Assembly: GCA_905372235.1 (NCBI GenBank)
Contig: CAJPOF010000065.1
Coordinates: 1-11,698 of the forward strand
Direction of reading: 5' to 3'
From: an uncultured Treponema sp.
Lineage (GTDB): Bacteria; Spirochaetota; Spirochaetia; Treponematales; Treponemataceae
DNA: 11,698 bases
Position numbers and translations under genes: made by a program. The number at the start of each line of letters is the position of its first letter. Position 1 is the first letter of the stretch. Of this stretch, positions 7,534 to 11,698 are shown one piece after another. The notes under the pieces are model-generated. The model did not search any database and was not told the origin of the DNA. It saw only the letters and a program-made list of their open reading frames with translations.

Positions 7534-7562
7534 ATTTTAGATTGTATACAAGATATTGTCAA
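7534..7562 (-). promoter_or_regulatory. fabG promoter with palindromic operator candidate
   Basis: On the minus strand a perfect -35 TTGACA (7557-7562), a 17-base spacer and TAAAAT (7534-7539) lie about 45 bases upstream of the fabG ATG. The spacer contains a perfect 10-bp palindrome TTGTATACAA (7542-7551). A repressor bound there would block RNA polymerase directly. No regulator gene is in the window, and the palindrome could simply be AT-rich chance. Confidence 0.7.
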
Positions 7563-7593
7563 TTTATGCAAAGGAATGAAGGGCGATGCAAGA

Positions 7594-7641
7594 GTGCGGT
7601 TCAAACTTATTCCGGTAAAGCAAATGAAATCATAACCGCAC
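7594..7641. repeat. Inverted repeat with 32-base core upstream of fabG
   Basis: GTGCGGTT (7594-7601) and its exact complement AACCGCAC (7634-7641) are separated by 32 bases. It lies between the end of the dehydratase-like ORF and the fabG promoter. The spacing equals that of the two palindromic elements at 5049-5248, but it has no outer hairpins and no T tract on the minus strand. Confidence 0.4.
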
Positions 7642-7673
7642 GCTTTTCAAGAAATTTTTTGCTCGCACCAAAA

Positions 7674-7988
7674 TCAGCCCTGTTCTTTTTGTGAAAACAT
7701 ACCTGTCATGTTTTCGGTTTCCATTACGGTGATTTTAGCGGTTGCGGCAGGTTCGGAATCTTCTTTTTTGGCATAGAGAGAACAGACGTATCTATAAGTG
7801 TGAGTTTCATCGTCCCTAAAATCTTCGGCAATCTTCATCTGGCAAGTCGTATCGTTTTTCAAAAATCCGACATAAGATTTGAAATCCACGACGCTCAAAA
7901 TCATTCCGAATACGTCAAGATCCTTCCACTCCTTTTTCTCTTCAAACCACCCTATTTGATTATAAAGAGTATATTTTCTCCGCTCCAT
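7674..7988 (-). pseudogene. Truncated hotdog-fold 3-hydroxyacyl-ACP dehydratase-like gene (ApeP-like), 5' half missing
   Basis: This 104-codon ORF reads like the second half of a FabZ/ApeP-type hotdog dehydratase: FGMILSVVDFKSYVGFL (27-43) corresponds to the G-hh-hG-x-x-DF/I-R/K strand of that family, followed by a variable strand and a closing strand, TAKITVMETEN. The first half, which would hold the usual HRxPMLLhD motif and catalytic His, is absent; upstream in the same frame lies only junk and then a transposase remnant. An ATG with GGGAG one base away is not a convincing start. The order DH-fabG-fabF on one strand supports the identification. The residues ERRK at the N-terminus may already belong to the junction. 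The family match is from pattern memory; an unrelated small protein is possible. Confidence 0.55.
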
Positions 7989-8036
7989 TCTCCCGTGCCA
8001 CTTATCAAAGGTCGTATAGACGGAGAGAGAGGAACT

Positions 8037-8349
8037 TCATTGAATAAAAAAGAAGTCTTTTATTTCTTGTTCTATCCAGCGGATAAATACGTCTTGAAAC
8101 CGTTTTGGATTTAATATTCCCAGCACACGCCTAACCATATCGTATGAAGAAAGTCCGTTAGGCAATGTAAGGCTGACAACGTCCTTTAGCCATTATTCTT
8201 TAAGCCTTACAAATTCTCGAATCTCATAGTTGCTTCGCTCTCCGGCACTTACACCGCACATTACTACAGTCAGAAGCTCGCTCTCGTAATGCTTCTTTCC
8301 AGCCTTGCCGGCTGTCTTCTAACTGTTCAAAAAAAATCCCTTCCACCAT
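8037..8349 (-). pseudogene. ISAs1-family transposase remnant (N-terminal part, frameshifted, internal stop)
   Basis: Joining two frames on the minus strand gives the N-terminal third of an ISAs1/H-repeat transposase. MVEGIFFEQLEDSRQGW runs from ATG 8349; then a one-base frame slip near 8297 leads to KKHYESELLTVVMCGVSAGE and YEIREF; then an in-frame TAA (8193-8195); then WLKDVVSLTLPNGLSSYDMV and RVLGILNPKRFQDVFIRWIEQ, ending at TGA 8037-8039. Family hallmarks visible are F-x-x-L-E-D-x-R near the start, K-H...hh-hCxhhxG-E in the middle, LPNGhxSxD and RVhxhhxPxxFxxxFhxWh at the end. The DDE catalytic domain is entirely missing. It is a dead fragment, and its 3' end is where the dehydratase-like gene has lost its front. 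Confidence 0.82.
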
Positions 8350-8489
8350 GACGGTATTTTATCTGCTTTTGCTTTCATGCAGAAGTCCTGCGGCTACTAT
8401 TGCGACAATATTATATTTGTATAACAACGAGAAAAATTATTATGTCGATAAATAATGCATAAAAAAATCAAAACAATATGAGGAGTAAT

Positions 8490-8969
8490 ATGACACAAGA
8501 TAATAATTCGCAAGCAGAAGAAAAAAGAAGAGTTACTAAAAAAGGAGGATTTTTCAGTACATTACTTTGTTTAATATTAATTGCCTGTGCAGGGTTGTTT
8601 GCATATAAAAAGCTCATGCTTGATTATGATGGGAAATATGCGACTGATAGACTTACATATAGCGATGAATATGGTTTTTGTATGCTTATAACTTACTATC
8701 CAACCTATCAAAGAGGAAGTGCGAAAGGTTTTGCAATAACACATATTCCTTTTGGAGCTTTGTTTACCCAAGAATTTCAGGCTAATAAATATGGGAATGA
8801 TATAACCGATTCAAAAGACATGTTGGATACTTATCAATTACTTGCAACGTGGGGAGATAATAGCTTGGTTGACTCATTAACTAAAGTATTTTCAGATTCA
8901 AAAATGAGTACAAAAAGTCTCGACATAGGCAATCATGGAAAATATATTGAATATTGGAATACATATTAA
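8490..8969 (+). CDS. Unrecognised single-pass membrane protein
   Basis: The start at 8490 is preferred over the in-frame ATG at 8478 because AGGAG (8481-8485) lies four bases before it, whereas nothing precedes 8478. The 159 residues begin with a charged, polar N-terminus ending in RRVTKKGG, followed by one hydrophobic segment (about 21-39, FFSTLLCLILIACAGLFAY). The remaining 120 residues are rich in Tyr, Asp and Lys and would lie outside the membrane, as expected from the positive-inside rule. LIAC within the segment resembles a lipobox, but the hydrophobic run continues past the Cys, so a membrane anchor is more likely. I recognise no family. It is the first gene of a plus-strand unit with lower GC than the metabolic genes to the left. 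Confidence 0.65.
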   Translation: MTQDNNSQAEEKRRVTKKGGFFSTLLCLILIACAGLFAYKKLMLDYDGKYATDRLTYSDEYGFCMLITYYPTYQRGSAKGFAITHIPFGALFTQEFQANKYGNDITDSKDMLDTYQLLATWGDNSLVDSLTKVFSDSKMSTKSLDIGNHGKYIEYWNTY

Positions 8970-9028
8970 ACCCCTCCGGAATATATTTTTAGATTTACCG
9001 CAAAGACACTATTCTGCGAAGTAAAGAC

Positions 9029-9286
9029 ATGGCAATGTGGCAGCCACAGGGCTTTAGGCTACACTATACGGGGAACGAGGATAATTTAGGAGTGTATATG
9101 TTATTGCAGGATAAGTTGAATATTGACTTAAATGGCGAGCAATTTTTCAAGGGAAATCTAACCGGTCAATCAAAAGAGAATCCGAAAACATCAAACAGCG
9201 CCGCAGTTACATTTCAGGACAAAAAAGCAACGGAAATAATCTCCTTTGTTACCGAACGTATAAAGAAAGTATTTGAGCAATGCTAG
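9029..9286 (+). CDS. Unrecognised 85-residue soluble protein, possibly lacking its N-terminus
   Basis: The ORF reads MAMWQPQGFRLHYTGNED and continues to EIISFVTERIKKVFEQC, with no membrane segment and no motif I know. No Shine-Dalgarno precedes the ATG at 9029 or the one at 9035, and the frame stays open for 12 codons upstream to a TAG at 8990-8992, which raises the possibility that it is the tail of a longer protein. Its stop overlaps the start of the next gene (ATGCTAG at 9280-9286), a sign of translational coupling and of a real gene. It lies 59 bases behind the membrane protein and is probably in the same transcript. Confidence 0.5.
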   Translation: MAMWQPQGFRLHYTGNEDNLGVYMLLQDKLNIDLNGEQFFKGNLTGQSKENPKTSNSAAVTFQDKKATEIISFVTERIKKVFEQC

Positions 9287-9954
9287 CCCAAGAATGTTCC
9301 GCTCAAGATTTATGCTATTTTATCCTGTCTGATTATCAATATAAGCAGGATTATAATTTTAATTATACACAAGCTCCGCTATTGCAGTCTGAAGATAAGA
9401 ATAAACGCTTTGAAATCATAAAAGAACTTGCTCAAACGATATGCGAGAGTATTATTCCGACTGATATGAAACAGGTAATGCAATGTCATATTGACCCTAT
9501 TTTATTTAATCAGGCAGTCAGTAAATTTTCTCGCGATGTTTACGGGCAAAAAAGATTGATGGCGCGGCTCAAAAACATTGAGGACGGAGCGGAAAAACGA
9601 GAAATAGAAAAATATATGGATTACGGTTTCAAAGTAAATTCTGCAAATCCTTATGTACACCATGTAGCGGCAGTGTTTCTGTATTGGTTTAGCGTTCTAA
9701 AACCTTTTTCTATTAGCGTGTTACACCAGCCAACTTCTCCCAATGTAAAAACACGCCTTTTATGTTTGTGTTTTAATGAACTGATAACCTATTTTCTTCT
9801 GCAGTTCGCAATGGCAGCGTCAGGGATACTGCTTACATTGGAAGAAAATATCCTATATTTTGAAGATTTTTTAACGGATTTGCATTTCCGGAATCTTTCG
9901 CGCTCATCGCTTGAGTTTTTTCTTGCCTCTTATCAACAAAATCTAAACTCGTAG
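9280..9954 (+). CDS. Unrecognised 224-residue, largely helical protein with hydrophobic segments
   Basis: The ATG overlaps the stop of the preceding ORF by seven bases (ATGCTAG), so translation is probably coupled; no separate Shine-Dalgarno is evident. The first 120 residues are polar and mostly helix-like (KRFEIIKELAQTICESIIP; RLKNIEDGAEKREIEKY). Two hydrophobic stretches follow, about 127-148 (HHVAAVFLYWFSVL) and about 160-187 (LLCLCFNELITYFLLQFAMA), which could be membrane segments or buried helices. I found no catalytic motif and no HEPN-type R-x4-6-H. It is the last gene before a rho-independent terminator and is convergent with the ATPase-containing unit. Confidence 0.65.
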   Translation: MLAQECSAQDLCYFILSDYQYKQDYNFNYTQAPLLQSEDKNKRFEIIKELAQTICESIIPTDMKQVMQCHIDPILFNQAVSKFSRDVYGQKRLMARLKNIEDGAEKREIEKYMDYGFKVNSANPYVHHVAAVFLYWFSVLKPFSISVLHQPTSPNVKTRLLCLCFNELITYFLLQFAMAASGILLTLEENILYFEDFLTDLHFRNLSRSSLEFFLASYQQNLNS

Positions 9955-10001
9955 AGTATTACTTACATTGTAATGGAAGAGCACAAACAATCTGCAACGC
10001 T

Positions 10002-10037
10002 AAGCCGTCCTGTTTTTGGGGCGGCTTGCTTTATTTT
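10002..10037 (+). terminator. Rho-independent terminator of the plus-strand unit
   Basis: AAGCCGTCC (10002-10010) pairs with GGGCGGCTT (10019-10027) over nine positions with one G-U, and is followed by GCTTTATTTT. It is oriented for plus-strand transcription and lies about 50 bases after the stop at 9954. On the minus strand no U tract follows, so it would not obviously serve the convergent genes. Confidence 0.75.
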
Positions 10038-10069
10038 CCGTCAGGGATAAAATTCAGGCAAATAGTATT

Positions 10070-10660
10070 TTAAGAACCGACAATTTTTACGCCTCCTAAA
10101 CTCGCTCCATCCGGAGAAAACGTTAGATTACCTATTTTTGCCCTTATAGGCTTGATTTCAAAGTTTTTCGGGCTTTGATGAGCACTATTGCACATATCAG
10201 TATCGACTTGCTTATAGAGTTGGCGTACGTTTTGAGGAGGCAAAGACGGAAACATATACCACATTATAATAAGATATACATCATCAATCTTATGGGAATT
10301 AAATGTACAAATCGTCTTTAATTGATGAAGTATATAGTCCATATCAATCGGCTCTGTCTGTCTATGCCAATAAAGATACACAGGGCAATTTGGAGAATTC
10401 TTGAAACATACGTGAAAGTTTGTTGCTGTTAGGAAATTGCATAAGCGTTGAACTTGCGGAAGAGACGGGACGTAAATCTGTGATGCAGGATCGCAATAGT
10501 GAGGATTTAGGTCGATGCAGCCCAAAACTTGAATATCAAGGTAAATACTATTGACAGTCAGTTGTTTTAGTCCGAATGCCGTCGATTTGGGCAAATTTAT
10601 TTTGTCGCTGGCAGGATTTCCTTTTGCTGGACGAATAGTTAAAAACTGAGGACAGCTCAT
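10070..10660 (-). CDS. Unrecognised cysteine-rich partner protein of the ATPase
   Basis: A 196-residue protein whose ATG overlaps the ATPase stop as ATGA (10657-10660); there is no separate ribosome binding site, so it is probably made by re-initiation in a fixed ratio to the ATPase. It contains eight Cys (for example LGCIDLNPHYCDP and FHVCFKNSPNCPVYLYWH), but they are not spaced as a clear zinc finger or HNH motif. The C-terminal part has glycine-rich turns, FSPDGASLGGVK. No signal peptide is present; YLIIMWYMFP is the only strongly hydrophobic run and is short. No nuclease, TOPRIM, HEPN or toxin motif is recognised. By position it may be the effector or adaptor of the ATPase, which is inference. 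Confidence 0.7.
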   Translation of the reverse strand: MSCPQFLTIRPAKGNPASDKINLPKSTAFGLKQLTVNSIYLDIQVLGCIDLNPHYCDPASQIYVPSLPQVQRLCNFLTATNFHVCFKNSPNCPVYLYWHRQTEPIDMDYILHQLKTICTFNSHKIDDVYLIIMWYMFPSLPPQNVRQLYKQVDTDMCNSAHQSPKNFEIKPIRAKIGNLTFSPDGASLGGVKIVGS

Positions 10661-11698
10661 AATAAATCCGAAGAAAATAGATTTCTTAACGTGTTATAGT
10701 CATCTGCAATATCCGATGTAATTTTTTCTATTTCTTCTGAAAATAAAAACGGAGTATCTTCATATTGCTCAATCATGTCATAACTTGAGCATCCATTGTC
10801 AGTTTTCTTTATGAAAATTGCCGATACTTTTTCAGGCGCAAGAGGCGGAAATGGAACAGCTGCATTCACTTGTTCTATTTTTTTACTGTCGGTATTACAT
10901 TTTTTCAGTACAACGCTTTTAAATAACATATTATTCAAAGCATTGAGAATATAAGGACTATGAGTTGTAATAAAGAAACGCCATTTTACGCCGTTTTCAT
11001 TTAAGAGATTAAACACTTCTCCTAAAAGTTCAAGTATCATTTTCTGCTCATTAGGAAATAAATGCGCTTCCGGCTCCTCAATAAATAAAATCGCCATATT
11101 GCCGTAGGAAAAGGTCGAGGTCTGCATAAGCACGATAAAATTGAGTAAATAAAATAGTTCTCGCTGTCCGCTTGAACATTTATCAATGGCTGTTTTTCGT
11201 CCATTGTGAATGAGGAATGTCCCATCCAGCGAGTTTTCAACATCCGTAATATGCAAAATCTTGAAAATTTTATTTATCAAAGACTTTATTAGTTTTGTAT
11301 CATTGTAAAATAAACGTGTTGGCTCCGTTAGCAGCGCTTGAGAAATGCTCCTTCCTAAAATGCCTTTATATGCCAACATTTCCCGCGTACATTCATCCGT
11401 CGGAATTATGGTATTCGGCTCTGCTAACAATGTTCTCAAATCCGAAAAATATATTTGTCCGAATGGGAAAAAAGAGCCTATTGATGTAGCTATATCTTGA
11501 AAAATTGCCTTCTTAATTTGCTCGTCATTATCAAATCTTTCTTGTTTCAATCCTTGCGTTGTCTTTAAGTTCCATGTCTCAAGGTGTTTTGTAATATATT
11601 CACTCTCAAAAGATATATCACCTTCGTCAATCTTGATACAAAAATCAAATTTCTCTAGTTGTTGCATATCATCTAAAATAAAATATTCTATTTTAGAT
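10657..11698 (-). CDS. ABC/AAA15-type ATPase (SMC/OLD-like), N-terminus beyond the right edge
   Basis: An ATG lies at 11667, but the frame is open to the window end and encodes SKIEYFILDD before it, so the gene starts outside; the Walker A loop, always near the N-terminus of this class, is not in view. Numbering from that internal Met: signature SSGQRE at 165-170, Walker B AILFIEEPEAHLFP at 192-205, H-switch TTHSPYIL at 234-241. This set is diagnostic of the AAA15/AAA21 (OLD/RecF-like) ATPases. Only about 95 residues follow the H-switch and I see no TOPRIM motif there, so it is not a complete OLD nuclease. A long insertion, about residues 20-145, separates the N-terminal lobe from the signature. 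It overlaps the next gene by ATGA. Many such two-gene ATPase modules act in phage defence; here that is inference. Confidence 0.88.
   Translation of the reverse strand, partial: SKIEYFILDDMQQLEKFDFCIKIDEGDISFESEYITKHLETWNLKTTQGLKQERFDNDEQIKKAIFQDIATSIGSFFPFGQIYFSDLRTLLAEPNTIIPTDECTREMLAYKGILGRSISQALLTEPTRLFYNDTKLIKSLINKIFKILHITDVENSLDGTFLIHNGRKTAIDKCSSGQRELFYLLNFIVLMQTSTFSYGNMAILFIEEPEAHLFPNEQKMILELLGEVFNLLNENGVKWRFFITTHSPYILNALNNMLFKSVVLKKCNTDSKKIEQVNAAVPFPPLAPEKVSAIFIKKTDNGCSSYDMIEQYEDTPFLFSEEIEKITSDIADDYNTLRNLFSSDLL

Noticed and set aside
7594..7601. AGTGCGGT, the core of the Pasteurellaceae DNA uptake signal
   Set aside because: Nothing else suggests Haemophilus-like DNA; a single occurrence as part of an inverted repeat is coincidence.
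6735..7604. 289-residue version of FabG starting at 7604
   Set aside because: The extra 38 residues cover the promoter and do not resemble FabG; the ATG at 7490 has a good Shine-Dalgarno and the normal length.
7800..8114. 104-codon plus-strand open frame across the dehydratase/transposase junction
   Set aside because: Its antisense strand carries recognisable family motifs in two genes, whereas its own product shows none.
8490..8969. Lipoprotein call for the membrane protein from LIAC
   Set aside because: The hydrophobic segment continues past the Cys and the N-terminal region is long, so a transmembrane anchor fits better.
10657..11667. Complete 336-residue ATPase starting at 11667
   Set aside because: The frame is open to the window edge and no Walker A motif is present, so the ATG is internal.

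Overview
The left two thirds of the window looks like the chromosome of a host-associated spirochaete, most likely a Treponema. This is inferred from the style of the pyruvate, phosphate dikinase and from moderate-GC metabolic genes lying beside AT-rich accessory DNA; no rRNA or other marker gene is present to prove it.

Positions 1-7490, all minus strand: the first codons of a gene leaving the left edge (1-19); a 420-base gap with hairpins and a likely terminator; ppdK (443-3136) behind a good sigma-70-type promoter; an exported S41-family peptidase-like protein (3425-4918); a 200-bp array of nested palindromes (5049-5248); then fabF (5281-6543) and fabG (6735-7490), read as fabG then fabF from a strong promoter at 7534-7562. 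These two enzymes resemble the ketosynthase/ketoreductase pair (ApeR/ApeQ type) of aryl polyene-like clusters more than housekeeping fatty-acid enzymes.

Positions 7674-8349, minus strand, are a scar. A 104-codon ORF matches only the C-terminal half of a hotdog dehydratase (ApeP type) that would normally precede fabG. Abutting its missing 5' half is the frameshifted, stop-containing N-terminal part of an ISAs1-family transposase. An insertion followed by deletion seems to have removed the front of a DH-KR-KS operon.

Positions 8350-11698 are visibly AT-richer and carry two convergent sets of genes I do not recognise, apart from one ATPase. On the plus strand, a single-pass membrane protein (8490-8969) is followed by two translationally coupled proteins (9029-9286, 9280-9954) and a rho-independent terminator (10002-10037). 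On the minus strand, an ABC/AAA15-type ATPase enters from the right edge without its Walker A part and overlaps by ATGA a cysteine-rich 196-residue protein (10070-10660). ATPase plus coupled orphan partner, in a variable AT-rich segment next to a transposase scar, is the arrangement seen in many phage-defence modules. This pair is the best candidate for an undescribed system here, but no effector motif is visible and the assignment is inference.
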